DNA from: Xiphydria camelus
Taxonomy: Eukaryota; Arthropoda; Insecta; Hymenoptera; Xiphydriidae
Reading direction: 5' to 3'
DNA length: 64,000 nucleotides
Assembly: GCA_963678675.1 (NCBI GenBank)
Contig: OY783195.1
Coordinates: forward strand, 4,474,001 to 4,538,000
A model generated the notes under the pieces. It saw nothing but the letters and a program-made list of their open reading frames with translations. It ran no database searches and was not told where the DNA came from. How positions within the stretch are numbered: the first letter of the stretch is position 1; each line of letters starts with the position of its first letter. The position numbers were made by a program, and so were the translations under genes. Below are positions 24,701 to 38,111 of this stretch, piece by piece.

Positions 24701-26523
24701 CGAAAATCGGCGAATTTTTGTATAGAGATTTTCGGGGAGAGACGATGTTTGTAAACTACCTCTCTCTCTCTCGAAACAAAAATCTAAAGTTCTGTTCATA
24801 ATTGTGGCATATCGAATACTCATTAAATTGTCCCTCCCAAAAGTTTAAACAATTTTCATACAAGGTTCGTCATTGGATCCTAAATTATTTTCCAATGAAA
24901 TCTGGTGAAATCTCTAGTCGAGCATGAGACTAAAATTTCCGCTACCTACACGGTACTCACATTGATGTTTCCTCGTTCTCGAACGTTCAAAGTGAGAGGA
25001 CGGAGAACTCTGTCTGTAGACTTTGGGTGAATCATCCGGTTTGAACTATACTGATAAGGGTACCCTGAGAGTTCTGTAAATAAACCAAAGAAAAAGAATT
25101 GTTAAGCATGCTCTCTATACCATATACATACTGTTAATAATAAAGTACGATCATCTGCACTCGCGAAGGTGAAGGTTTTTTGTAGGCTTGCACCTGTCCC
25201 TGCTGGTACTGTACACGAAAAGTCCATAAAGTACTTAAATTAGGAATTTCGTTTCAATTAAATTTGCGTGTCCCACGATTTCTTATTGCAAAGGACTAGC
25301 GATACTTTATACTTTGGAGCGTTAAACGCTATTATTAACAAAGTACACATGAATTGATGGGTTGATCAGGGCGCGAGTATGATGGCCATGAAGGCCAGCA
25401 TAGCTAATACGCTGCTGGGCTTGAAGAGAGCCGGAAGTACAAGTTGTCTGGCCCCGCCGAATTCCGGTACCGGTTTGACGTCCAGAAGTCTCCCACCGAG
25501 TCCCTGTGCATCCCGCAAGGTAGAACTCGATGACGGTTCCTCTACGTTCTAACAATTAATATCTTGCCCATTCTTTCTGTTTCCCCTTTATCTCTCCTTT
25601 TCTCTCTCTCCTTCTGTTTCCCCACCCTATTTTCTCTGGTATATGAATGCGCACCGAAATGAAACACCTCTGTAACAATGCTTAGCTCGCAATACTACTA
25701 AGCGCGTTCGTGCATTTAATACTCCTTTATTGCCTTGTCGTAATATACATGTACGTGAAATGTGGTAAAGCTACGCACAACGCAATGCAGAAGCACATTA
25801 GGCATGATTATTCTAATTAATTGCTTGCTCGAATTGCTGCCACGTGACCCCATTTTTCGCTACGGCTATTCGGCTACACAAAAATACATCCGAACGATGA
25901 GAATGATCGCGGCTTACACGTTCATCGCTTTGATTCTCTTGAAAAGTGAATGCGACTGAAATATAGATCCACTGGATTTATTTGACATCGAAACCATTAT
26001 CTCGTCGAACTCGCTGCCATAAACACATTGTGATAAATCGCATTGAATGAACGCAACGTTTAGAATTCCCTCGTGGGAGGACTGGGCATAAGTCCTGACC
26101 TACTGGAAGGAGCCGAGCCAACTGTGGCGGCACCTCTTCTAGCTGGCGACCTGGATGACGGTCTCATGTCGAGGGCAAAGGACACGGGAAAATATCTCTA
26201 TAAAAACTTGGAGCCCAAAGAACGCGTTGAAAAGATCAATTCGGTGGTACGTGTGAAAAATACGCTACGGCGATTTCAGACGAATATCAGAGTCCTCACG
26301 GTTAACGCATTCTGTGCAGATGAGCAAGCTGAAGACGGCCCTAGATGTCGAAACTACCTCAAGACTGGAATTATCTCAGAGCGGCGATCTAGATAGCTCC
26401 AAGTTAATAGCGCAAAGCGACTTGCGGGTACAAGCATTAAGCGTTTTGCTCTTGCACTACTGTGCCGGGCTGCAACACGCGCAAGAGGCCGTAGACCGAC
26501 CCGTGACGAAGAAAGATTCGTAA
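21783..26523 (+). CDS. PDZD8: PDZ domain-containing protein 8 (PDZD8), SMP-PDZ-C2-C1 protein
   Basis: This is an ER-anchored protein whose family moves lipid and tethers organelles at contact sites. Nine coding exons with GT-AG borders and matching phases were read: 21783-22184, 22259-22451, 22538-22800, 22879-23953, 24044-24309, 24394-24594, 25370-25519, 26064-26246 and 26320-26523. They total 978 residues. Residues 4-30 form one N-terminal membrane segment (VLASVISFVCGIVCTLIV). An SMP-type lipid-binding region spans roughly 85-290. A PDZ domain lies at about 350-430 (LGVVF carboxylate loop, GSPAA, GDILVAIDG). A charged linker precedes a C2-like region at about 560-705. A C1 zinc finger at 714-763 keeps its Cys/His pattern (HDFIRTHFH, CDFC, CRDCGMVCHKKC). 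The C-terminus is helical. Vertebrate PDZD8 is somewhat longer, about 1150 residues. The start ATG begins the membrane anchor, as in the family. Confidence 0.93.
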
Positions 26524-27300
26524 TCGAATCGACGAGTCGTTGCAACGTTGCGAATGTTTGTTTTGACGCGCGCGTTTCAAACACTTGCACAACGTCGCGA
26601 GGTGGAATGCAAAATTCCTGTATACAGGAAGTCGAGCGTCGCCGTATGCTTCTTAAATAAAATCTTCATATCTCGCGCCGAGCAGCTCAAACTTCAAATG
26701 CTAAATACTCACGAGGACCTTATATATTGTTTACCGAGAACACCAAATGCCAAGACTTGTATTAATAGATTGTAAATTGGTAGAGATTTACGGGTATAAC
26801 GTATCAGAAGTATTTATAAATCGTTCGCATCGTTTATCGGTAGCTGGAACGATAATGTAGCATATTTAGAGATGCATTTATATCGAAGAGCCTCCACGAC
26901 GAATCGCTTCATATCCATGGTGAAACTAGCGAATATAAAATAAAGCGGCGACGTCGATCGGAGTTTTGCCTGTTGAAAATTATGCGCGATATTTTCTATT
27001 TATGTCGATACTGAGAAATATAAAGAGTCCAAATAAGAGTCTCTTTTCGTAATACAATTTAAAATTCCATTTTAAACATCCAAAGTTTCTTTCGATCGCC
27101 GTGATAAAATATTTGAATATTTTGCAATTGCTAGCTACATCGTTAGCGTTAAAATACTTGTACAGGGTGAGTCTTCGCTCTTCATCTGTATGTAAAGAGT
27201 ACGTTGTCAGGGTTCAGAACGACTTATTTGGGAAATAAAGCAATGTGCGATAAAAGTGTAAGGCAAATATTGTTGGTTATTTAGATTCAAATAATTTGGC
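26524..27300 (+). other. PDZD8 3' untranslated region
   Basis: AT-rich sequence after the PDZD8 stop with AATAAA at 26656-26661 and again at 27234-27239. No coding sequence was seen. Confidence 0.45.
26656..26661 (+). terminator. Poly(A) signal, PDZD8
   Basis: AATAAA 133 bp after the PDZD8 stop; a second candidate lies at 27234-27239. Confidence 0.4.
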
Positions 27301-27358
27301 CTTTAAGCTTTTATCGTAGGTACTTTGATTCGTTTCCAAGCTAGTTTCGTTCGGCTAG

Positions 27359-27427
27359 ATGACGATCTCCTCCGAGTCGAGCATCTCCGGAAGCTCGATC
27401 AATAACAGAGTCGGCGATCAGACCTCG
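27359..27427 (+). CDS. Orphan exon candidate (23 codons, gene unknown)
   Basis: A 69-nt open segment starting ATG ACG ATC directly after an AG acceptor (TTCGGCTAG) and ending in TCG before GTAATG. It reads as a Ser/Ile-rich peptide (MTISSESSISGSS and onward to GDQTS). The third codon positions are mostly G or C, as in the real exons nearby and unlike the surrounding AT-rich DNA. Both borders are phase 0. It could be the first coding exon of an unseen gene or an alternative PDZD8 3' exon. It lies beyond the likely PDZD8 poly(A) sites and no partner exon was found. Confidence 0.25.
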
Positions 27428-27820
27428 GTAATGAAATGCTCACTTTTTAATTGTACGACATAGACATAAGGAGAAAACTCGAGTGGAAGCAACGAAAAGG
27501 CAAATTCTAGACTGACTCGATCAATTATTAACATTACTTGCGAAACACTCGATATTCTGTAATCCGTAGTCCATCCACACTCAGCGCATATGTATTTAAA
27601 TGATATTATCGGTGTAAAGTCTCAAAAGGTCTCAACGAATGTACCATGTTTTGTTGTTACAAAATAAAAGATGTATACGTGTGCTACGAAAACGTTCGTA
27701 CTCACTTTTCGTCACCTTCGAGATCAGCAATGCCGTTGGGTTTTTGCACTCTGTCAATCCAATAATCCAGATTCGAATCCCACTTCACTCGACTGATTCG
27801 CGCGATAGTCGTGTCAAACA

Positions 27821-28055
27821 CGATTAAAGTACTGCGATTGTTGCAAATAAAAGCTCACGAACCGTCGATTTCGCGGAAAACTATTCACGTTCGCTGATCC
27901 TCGTCACTTTCGCGGCCGGCCGTGACGATGACTTTTGGACATGGCGTATCCCGCTCGAATATCCGACGCACTACTCATTTTACTCGCCACATCTCGCGCT
28001 AATCGCAACGAACACGACTAAAGTACTACGAACGTTGCAACGAAAAGCATACGAA
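27821..28055. repeat. Diverged tandem duplication, period about 193 bp
   Basis: The segment at 27820-27862 (ACGATTAAAGTACTGCGATT...) recurs imperfectly at 28013-28055 (ACGACTAAAGTACTACGAAC...). The weaker similarity upstream of each suggests an old tandem duplication. Confidence 0.5.
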
Positions 28056-28239
28056 TCGTATTTCTCGCGTAAACCGGCACTACGCAGGCAAAATTCAAAT
28101 CTTTCGAACAAACTGTTGCCGGGCTGCGTTCAGCGATGGCGTTACGCGTTGAATCAGAAGTAACCGCCATCTAACGGCAAGTCCGTGAACGACTCGTTGG
28201 CACAACGACAATTTTATATGAAAAATAATTGGAAATGAC

Positions 28240-31200
28240 GAATGACTTCCTTTCAACGATACGAGGATTTCGTTATCGGCGTTTCAGCTGAGATCATACG
28301 CGATGCCACGAGGCGAATCTCCGCGCGAATATCAATCGATCGATTCTGCTGCAACAGACTTTCGAACTCGAGACGCCCGCGGAGATTGATTCCGGTCGAT
28401 TCTTGGCAAAGCGACCAAGCAAGATTTCCTCCATATTCGCGTGACGCCAGAAATATATAAAAAGAAAGAATTATACCTGGTAGCGCCGCGTGCGCGTCTG
28501 AAAATCCACGAGACGGCGAAAAAATAGAAAAACGCGGTCGTCGTGTCGTCGAACGTGCGTCGGGCACGCGCTTGCGACCGGGAACTCGGGTACCAAGGAT
28601 CACGTGACCGTCTACGTAAACGCGGCGGTTCTCGGGAAATACAAAAATATTCAAACGCGCGAGACGCAGAAGCACCGCTCGTCTACAAAGAAATTGGCAA
28701 CGCGTCGGCGAAACGTTTGGGACATCGGGACACTGCGAATGCGGACGAGAACTTGGCCATTTTGCGTTGGGCGAGCCAACGCGATCACGCATTATTTCAC
28801 ACGTGCAAGACCGCGCGAGAAACGCGGGCGTTAACAAGGGAGAGGGGAGTGTCGAAAAGCGGTGTGGCGTACGAATACACGCGCGTTCGCGCGCATATCG
28901 GCCGTGCGTGTACATTTAACTTTATCGCTAAGTGCTAAAGCCAAGAAGAGAAGAAGTCATGGGGGATTTTGGTCGGCGCTCTATTTTCGTCCGCAAAATG
29001 CACGCGCAGTATTCCCTGGCTACCGGCCAAGCATATACACGCCACGAGAGCGAGAGATACATAAACATTTTGTCCCTCTTGGGCCTACGCCGTCCGCGGA
29101 CAATGAATGGAGCGCGACGCCTCCTGAGAGGGCGACATCCTTTCTTTTTATTCGAAGCAGTCTTAAAACACTGCACTCGCACGAAATTAGAAGCGTCTGC
29201 GAGCTTTCGGTGCTTAAAAATACCCGGCAACCTTCGTAAGGTTGTCGCGCGGGTTGAGGAATTTCAGGGTTCGAGAGAGAGTGGAAGCATTTCCCCTCTT
29301 ACGGGGAGGACTTCTCGCGACTTTTTTTATTCGCCTCGTTAGAAATATGGAAAGGTCGACTCCTCTCTTCGGAAAAGCCTACTTATCCGGTAATCAGCGA
29401 CATTGCGGGAGACCGAGATGTAATTGTATTCGTCAGGGACATTCGGTTTTACGTATTTTCGAATTTGGACCGTCCAACGTTTCGTGCCGCGCCGTTATCA
29501 TAGAAATGTTGTATCTTTATTCGTTTAGTTTTAGTTGTATTTTTCTGTTGTTACTTTTTTATCTTTACATTAGTTCCTTTTTATTGTACTGTTACGCTTT
29601 CTGTAGTTTGCTCTCAGGACACTTCTATCCCGGAGTTAATAAATTGCTTCTTCTTCTTCCCCGGATGACCGAGGGCTAGGACCGCGGTCGTCCTTGGTTC
29701 GCCACCGGGCGGTTCACCACGATTTTCGCGGTCAAAGACTCCGCGGCGTCGCGCAGCTCTTTTCGAAAGATTTCCAAGAAGCTCCCCCGCGATTGCGCTA
29801 TAGAGGCGGGGGGATGGAAAAATCTTAAAAATATCCGAGACACGTGTATTTCTCCGTCTTACGACCTTAGCCGCGTGCGAGGCCTCCGCGGTTTCGTTTC
29901 GGCCGTCGTTCTCTCTTTGTCCGAAAGCCGAAGTACGCGCACGAGCTTCTGGCAATTTTGCAAAAAGCTCTCTCTCGCGCGCGATTTCGGTGTTTGTTAT
30001 TCCGCGACGCCTCGAATCGCGCGAGCGCGGTGCCGAGCCGCGTGCGCAGCAATATCATAGGCGCGAGATTATTTTCGTTATCGCTAGATTAACGTATCTC
30101 GGTCGCGATCTGCGTCTCATTTTTTCCCCGCTGAAAAAATCCGACCGAGTTTTGTTTCTCTGTACCGCCGCGGTGACGAGTTCATCTCCGGAGATGAACG
30201 GACACGTGGATAAGCGGACGTACGGATGGACCATTAGTTATTTACAGACTAAACGAGATAACCGAACGACTGAGCGACTGAAAGAGCGGGGGAAAACGAA
30301 AAGATGAGGCGGAATTGACCGATGCCTCGGGACCGGAAGTTCTTCGAAGACAAAGAACGACAAGAGGAACGAGTTGTACCGACGGTAAAAATAAATTGTA
30401 CGAGAGAATGAGAGAACGAGTACCAGCGAGAGACTGGGAAGAAACAAAAAATTTGTTGGCCCGTCCTCCAATGTACAAAAGTCCTTCGACATCCCGCTAA
30501 TCATACGCCGTTGCGCGTTATCCATTCGCTCGTGATTTATTCCTAGAACACGCCCGCAACTCTATTCGCATTCGTTGAAACTGCAGGAGCGTTCGTCGGC
30601 GCTCCAGATACATAAACCTACGCCTCGATTACTCACAATTTTATTTACCCCCGTCAAAGCGAAACGGCCGACCTTCCGTCCCGCGAGAACAAACAACTAA
30701 ATCTAGCCGGGGCTTTCCAAGCTTTCGGAAAAGTATCAAAATAACGACTTTTTCGCTTTCCACCCGCGAGTCGGGGAAAAATCGCGGGAAAGCTCCGATT
30801 CTCGCGAGGCGAGAGCGCTCTATTGGCACCGGGTCACCCGGATGAAGATACGCGCGTCATTCCGCGAACGTCGTACAGAGTTCTTTTCCATTGGACGCTA
30901 TATAGTCCCTCCGTCCATCGACGTCGCCTCGCCAAGTAAAATGCGTCGCTAGGGGTTTCGCGCGATATTTCCCGCGTGATAACGTGGCCCGAATAGCGCA
31001 TTGGGCAGTTTGCCGAATCAGCGGGAAACGCGTTACGTCGGGCAACGTTCGCCGCGCGATCGCGATACTTTTCGACGATCGCTGCGGAAAACCGAAAGCG
31101 CGCGCGAAACAAAGCGAGCTACCGCCGTTGCCGCGAAATACGAGGGGACCGGAAATCGTTTGGTACCCGGGCGCGATCCCGATGACGGATTTCAAGAGCC

Positions 31201-31400
31201 CCCCTCTCGGCTGGTACCGTTATACCCGAGCGACCGCTGCGCGCGTGGGACGACGAGAGTACACCTATCTCGGATACTTTTCTCCGGGCCGAGTTCCACG
31301 TGAATATCATAAATATGATTATTGTTACACGAACCGCTTCGTAGGTATGGCCGCGTACTCACACCGACACCTCGGCGTACGAGTCCGCTGACTGCGGGAA
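28240..31400. other. CpG-rich intergenic block
   Basis: GC-rich DNA with overlapping open frames on both strands (up to 220 codons). The products are Arg/Ser-rich and carry no known motif. A more AT-rich gap lies at about 29500-29660. Possibly promoter or enhancer DNA upstream of the LRRC20-like gene; no gene was recognised. Confidence 0.45.
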
Positions 31401-31603
31401 TTCTGAGCGTGCTTGACCCGCCGAAATCAAAATAATCGTCGCCCGCGGTACATTTGAAGAACTGCGCTGTACGTGATTTCTAAATGTACTCGAGATAATT
31501 TTGGAACGGTTTCTCGAACCCACGATAGCGCGGGGCATCGATAAAAATGACAGACGCATCGTATGATCGAAAGGGGATAATTTGAAATCAAATTTAAATC
31601 GTT

Positions 31604-31928
31604 GTAAAATATAGGATAGATTAAACTTTGGTAAAGTAGATCTGAAAATATTTAGATAAGAGAAATATATGTATACGACGCGCAGGAAAAAGATCAAGTT
31701 GAATACGAATCTATATTAATAGAAAAATTTATTTGAGATGAATAGGAATTTATTCACGTTGAAAACGAGTCTATTTGAATGAAATCGATGCGTTAGTAGG
31801 TTCATATCTTGATTAAAAAGATATGTAAAATATATTTATTTAATTCAAATAGACTTTTGTTCGGTGTAAAATATAGGACAGATTAGAACTTTGGTAAAGT
31901 AGATTTGAAAATATGTAGAATATACTCA
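31604..31928. repeat. Direct repeat, 262-bp spacing
   Basis: The roughly 65-bp sequence starting GTAAAATATAGGATAGATTA at 31604 recurs at 31866 with few changes. The second copy lies inside the foldback element at 31672-32157 and the first lies just outside it. This suggests part of the element has been duplicated, or that its left boundary is further left. Confidence 0.7.
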
Positions 31929-32157
31929 GGGAAAAGATCTAATTGAATACGAACCTATAATAACAAAGTTTATTCGAACAAGTCTGTTTGAATTAAACAG
32001 ATGTTCTACTAGGTTCGTACTCAATTAAAAAGACATGCAAAACATTTGTCCAATTCAAACAGACTTTTGTGTTCGATGTAAATAAATTCCTGTTTATCTC
32101 GAATAAATTTTTCTATCAAGTTCATATAAACCAGGCGTACCTTTTTTCTCGGTGTAC
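31672..32157. mobile_element. Foldback/MITE-like element
   Basis: The left arm (GTATACGACGCGCAGGAAAAAGATCAAG..., continuing AGAAAAATTTATTTGAGATG) is complemented by the right arm (CTCGAATAAATTTTTCT ... CTTTTTTCTCGGTGTAC). The arms are about 85 bp with mismatches. The interior has further pieces related to CAATTCAAACAGACTTTTGT in both orientations. No coding capacity. The termini fit the CACGGAGAAA set. Confidence 0.7.
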
Positions 32158-32159
32158 GT

Positions 32160-33080
32160 CATTTTCCTGAAAAAAATACGTGTAATTTGGGACATAAATT
32201 ATTATCTATAATATTTCCCCGGTCAATCGACGAAGGACCTAACTCCTGAAAAGAAAATCAAGCGTCCCGACTAACAAGTAGTTTCCACGCTGTACTCCAA
32301 TTGCCCTCTCTCCCGCACAAGTTCTACCTTTCTACATATCCATAGCGCGAAGAATGCTTCTTTCTCTCGAGATTTCCTCATCTCGTAGAAGACATCCTAC
32401 GTGGAGTACAACGAGGATTTTGACAGGTCGCGGACCGAGATTCACCCGTCCACGTGGAGGGCCGCGCCGTGTGCGTGATCTCCAGTTGTTTTCAAACAAA
32501 GAGAGAGAGACCGGACAAAGTCAGCTGATCCGAGATGCATCTCTGGTGGGAGGCCAGCCGGAAGGCTTAAATAGCACCGTGAGCTTTGGAGCACACCAGT
32601 GCCAACCAGTGACTCCCGTTAAAAGGCTCGAGTGCGATACGATATCTCAGATCTCGATCCTCTCTCGTTTCGCCGTCCACTCGAAATCGCGGCTAGCCGA
32701 AGATTCGCACCTTCCCCTCGGGATAAGGAGTCTTCCAGGAGCCCCGAGCTACCGCGTATCCGGGTGAATTTTTTTTGCGTCGAACAGCCCCTCACGGTGA
32801 CGGTCGATTTTTCGCGAGAGATGCTGCTCTCCTAGGAGAAGACAAAGGATAAAAGCGAAGCGACGAGCGCGACTCCAGAGTTATTTCTCTCGACGTCGGT
32901 GAACCTACGGAGGAGTCTCTCTTTCGATCGCAGCACGTGACGGAGAAGAGTGTTCGGAGTGTGTTTTGTTCTTCCGATCCACTTGGAAGCTGCGGCAGTG
33001 CGCGAGAGATCGTCGCGGTGACGCATCGCGAGAAGTCGAACGGGACAGCTCGACACGGACGTAAGAAGAAGGCCGATGAG
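32160..33080 (+). promoter_or_regulatory. Probable promoter and 5'UTR of LRRC20-like isoform A
   Basis: GC content rises again from about 32340 up to the isoform A start at 33081. No in-frame ATG lies just upstream of 33081 in its frame. The transcript start cannot be set from sequence. Confidence 0.4.
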
Positions 33081-36000
33081 ATGAAGCCACCCGCGTACAA
33101 TGCCGAGCAGGTCCAGCAGATCTCCCAGGAGCAGGGGGAGAGGAACGTGGCGATGGCAGTTTGCGTTCAGCTGGCCGGGCGTGCCATCATCAGGGTGGTG
33201 TCGCGTTGCGAGGAAGCTCAGGACAATTGCAATCTAGGTACGGCGGATGCAGCTTTGCGATGCCCTTTCGCGACTCGTTCCTCGATGTTCTCGTATGACC
33301 GGCGCCTCTTGAAACGAAGGGCGGGGGGAGGGAGTTCGGTAAAGTAGGTGCCTGTCGTTGGCGCGTGAGTTGTTTCGAGTTTGCGCGCATCCGTCATCGT
33401 CGTATCCCATCTCTTCCGCGTCAGCGCTTCCCCGCAGCCGGCCCTTGGCGCGAGCCGCTGACTCGCCCGTATCGCTCTGGTTTTGCGCCGTGAAATTGAG
33501 TCGGGGAAAAGAGAAAGAGAGCAGACCCCTCAGACGCGCGCGTTAATCCTGGATTGCGTCGCTCGAGTGCACGGGCTGTGAATCGTTGAACGGAAGGAGG
33601 CGCTTTCGTTCTGACGAGCCTAGGAGCCAAGTACATCACATGTGCATGTATACACGGAGAAAAGAAATTAGTTGAATCTACTGAAAATGACTCGCGGAGT
33701 CGCAAGTAACTGTCTATTTATATCGATGGCATTTTTTAACGCACCAATTCGATATCACTTCCATGCAATCGTGTGGAATAGTATTGCGATTGCAAGGTAG
33801 GAATATCAACTTAATATGAGAAAGGATCAAGTTCATGTAAATAAACGATGACTTGCGGGCCCGCAAGTAATTTTTAGCAGATCCAACAAATCGAGCATTT
33901 TTTCCTGTGTACTCGTACCCCTGGAACATACGTAGAGACGCAACGCTGTCCGTGAGGACGCACCGCGCAAATGTCGAGTATTTCAAAGTCATTTTTATAG
34001 AATCCTTCGAGAAAACAGACTTCGGAGCGCCCCAAAAACAACCTGATCCAAGAAAGTGACGTCGGTCTCGGGTGAGAATTCGCAAAACGCAATAGGCGGC
34101 TGCTCCGACGCGCGTTTTAATCGCTCATCGTGTATTTGGCGTCGCGACCGACCCGATAAGATAACCCCAGGTACGGGTGACACATGTATTCGTCGTACAT
34201 GCGACAAGATATAATTGGACGCGGTGGAAGTCGGAGTTTGTAAATAGAAAGGTCGCGCCGAGGCTCTTCCTCGTCGCCGCTAGACGAAGGTTCAGCTGCC
34301 GCAGCGCTATATCGCTTTGCCCGAGAATTAAGGTGGGGTACAGCCTCGATTTCTCACACTGATAAAAAAATTGAGTGGATTCAAAATAAATGATTTCGAT
34401 ACCCGAAGAAAAATTTTTTGTTTCTCATAAAATCATTGATATCTCTGTGTTTCTTTGAGGTTTCCCTGATGAATCTATGATTTTCGAAATCAGCATGAAG
34501 AAGTACACAATAAAGGGTAGTCTAGAGTTCGATTCCAGAGACTTTGACTGTTAGCAAAATGTCAAAAGGGATAGCTCTCGATTGAGTCAACTATCGTTTA
34601 ATCGATTCGATGATAATATCATTTGACTCGATCAAGGAAGAGTAGATTAATAATTGTTTGATCGAATTACATTTTTTATCACAAGTACATAATACTTGCG
34701 GGACAACGATTCGTGCCTGTTTCTTATTTGGCTGAGCCGTGGTTTACCAGGGCCTGACCCAACACTGGCATAATCCACTTAGGAATACTCCTCTGGCGCA
34801 AGTGCGGGTACTTCGCGCGACATTCTCGCGTATGGCATTTCGCAACGAGACTACCGAGTCGATCGGCAATGCACGCACGTGCAGTTGGATCACTTCCGCT
34901 TCTCCCGGAGATCACTGTCGCTTCTCTTTGAATTTGTAACGTCTCGTAGAAGCGTAACGTTTCGCTTACGACCGTCTTCGGGGGGCTCCGAATCGTTTTC
35001 TCTCAATTTTCAACTCATACAACATGTCGTCCGCTGTAATCGCGATTATTTCCCTGCCCGTTAACTTTTCATCGATGGTGGTACAATGCTTTTTTAAAGA
35101 TCACACTTGGATCTTCAAAAAAGTCTAACGCCATCATCGACTAAACCTGACCGCGTTGAGGAGATAAAATCATTTTTAGAACGCAGGCGCACTCGCGAGT
35201 GAAAAATGTCGATACGCCCTTCCTCCACGTCGATTTACCGTCCTGCGCGTCAATCGCTCGGCCTCGAACTCCGATTAGGATGTATCGATACGCTTTTACG
35301 TCGTTCGATCGACAAACAACACGATTATAAATCTTATTTCCCGATTAACGCTCGTACAGTCATTGCACCGTTCGATATACCGGATTTTCTTCGAGATAAA
35401 TGAATGCATCATAAATATACGACGCGTAGTTATTAATCCAGATCGCGTATACTGCAAAAGCGTCGAATTAATGGGACTCGAACTGCGGAAATCGCTGTAC
35501 AGAAGAGCCGGTACTTTGGACTTCCTGGTTCAAACTGGAAGAGAGAACGAGGCTTGGTCCTTGCCTAGTCCATACCGGGCGAAATCTCTTAGGTTTGCCC
35601 AATGCCGTTTCTAACATTTTTATCTCGCCGTATAACCGCGAGCACGGTCGAGAGACCGTTCGCATGATTCACCGCTACCCTTCGCACGATTCGCGACGCG
35701 TGTGCAGTGCGACACTCGCCGATATCACGATACGGGAGTAAAAAACGAAAAAGACACTTCCTCAAGCGAATTCTCCATTCTGCCAGGATCTATAATTATC
35801 CGAGGGAAGAAGGAGCATCTCGTCGGGGGTACCTAGCGTATCTCGTATCTTTCGCAGTGGCGTGGCAAAAAGGAGCGTGTGCGCGGTCGATCTTCCTGTT
35901 ATTAAAGAAATGAAAAGGAGATTTCTAATCGGCGGCCGGCGAAAGTCTCTCCTGCGAGAGAGAACGGGTTCCGATGAGTTTTACGCTCAAGGAGTACGCG

Positions 36001-38079
36001 TGCCGTGCCGACGTACGTACGTATAATCTTCTGCGACTCTTTGTTTATATTAGGGGGTTGCATTGAAAGCCGCTGTTTTTTTCTTGTTTCAAAAACATTA
36101 TGTCGTTGCAAGATGTGTGAATACCTCAATCGAAGTATTTGCCTTCGAAAGCTATAACTTTTTCCAACTTTTCTGGCAGAAACTGAATTCCGCGACGAAA
36201 GAATTGTCTACTTTTTGCGCTGATCCACTCGGCAACGCAATTTTTCACTTCTTGGTAATTATGGAAGTGATTGAAAGCATTGTTTTGTGACCGTGGATGT
36301 TTCGTTTTGGTATCGACGTTGATGGTTGACCATGATCAACCCATGATTTTTTGCGTTTCGGGTTGTCGAAATAGATCCATTTCTCATCACCGGTTACGAT
36401 ACGCCATGAAAAACTTTTCTTTTTATGCTTTGCAAGCAAAGAAATCGAGATGTTCAGCAATGGCATTTTCGGTCAATTTGTGTGGCAGCCGCTTTCCTTC
36501 TTTTCGAATCTTTCCCGTGACATGTTAACGTCGTGAAATTGTAGATTCGTATTGACTTCAAGCTATTGAGCCAATTCTCAGAGCGTTTGAGTAGGGTTTT
36601 CTTCCAATAGAGCTTGCAGTTGTTCATCTTCGAACTTCTTTGTCTGACCTGGTCGTTGTTTGTCGTGAACACCAAAGTTTCCACTTTTGAAGCGACGAAA
36701 CCAGTCTCTCTACAGACTGTTTCTGATGGAGCAGATTCAGCATAAGTTTGCACGAGTAATTGATGAGCTGCAACAGCACTTTTTTTTTCAATCTGAGTAG
36801 TGTAGAAGTACACATCGAAAAAACAACTTGTCACGTTCCGTTTTCTCAGGTTACAGACATAGACTTATATTAACCAAAAATGGCAGTTTAATGACTGAAT
36901 CTTAATGAGAAATGTCCACAATTTAGAGTGATACAAGAAGTATTAGTCGCTGCGCACGACATAAGTAATTAAAGCCATCTACAGGAGAACAGCGGCTTTT
37001 AATGCAACCTCTTCATATAAACGGCATAGGCACGCGACACGACCATGTATATGATTTTCCCGCGTTCGTTCGCACGATATCGATGAGTGAATATTGGCGT
37101 AAAATTGCGGAGGAAGAAATCGAGTCGTTTGGAAATTCGATGAAGCGTCTCGGAATGTCTTCAAGAGGGCTCTACGCGTTTCAATCGCGCCTTTATATCT
37201 TGGCTCTCGATCTCTCGCTCGAGAAACCTTCGGTTCGAAGCAACTGACCAGTGGTCTGCCCACGCGTTCTTCTTTATAAAATGGTATCTGCGCAGCACTT
37301 GCCATCGCGCCTTTCCTTCGAAGCGCTTATCGCCCGATAGTCGCTGCAAAAGCGATCGATACTCCTAATAATTCCCACCTAACGGGAAAATCATTTTTCC
37401 CGTCGATGTACTTTCACGACGTCTCCCCTTCCGCCGGAAGTGAGCGCATCTCGCACGCAGAAAAAACGAATCGGTTTGATCTACTAAAAATGATTTACAG
37501 AGTCGCAAGTAATTATTTATTTAGATTAATTAGATCTTTTTTCATGTTAACTTGATATTTCTTACTCGCAATCACGTACTTTTTTTAAATGATTGTAAGG
37601 AAGTGATATTTAATTAAGGTATTGAAAAACTTCATTCACGTAAACAACTAATTACTTGCGACCCCGCAGGTCATTTTCAGTAAATCCGACTAATCCTTTT
37701 TCTCCGTGCAGTCTAACGAGCAAATTGACAGGAGTCAATACGCAAATCGTCTCGATCGCGTTAGACGTATACCGCGAGCAAAAAATCCTTCGAATCCATT
37801 CACGCGATTCATTCCTCGTCGAGCGCGTCTCGGATGCATTTTCCGACAATTGCAAACGCCGTTCTACGCAAATAGCCGCGCTACTGTACACGCGTGTGCA
37901 GCAGCTGCCGCGAGCACCAGCTCTTCGCGGTCGCCTACCTACATACAACGCAAAAATGCTCGTGCACCGGCTGGAATAAAAGTGAAATGCACGATCGAGT
38001 CTCCGGGCACAGATAATTACCTGGATAAACATTGAATTGCGCAACGCATCCGGTCTTTGTTCGCGAGTGCGTTCTCCCC

Positions 38080-38111
<32 letters not shown>

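Noticed and set aside
28253..28915. 220-codon minus-strand open frame
   Set aside because: GC-rich shadow frame without motifs; other frames over the same bases are open on the opposite strand.
35468..35500. tRNA B-box-like sequence (GTTCGAGTCC on the minus strand)
   Set aside because: No A box at a suitable distance and no cloverleaf. A similar B-box-like word near 27770 also lacks a tRNA context.
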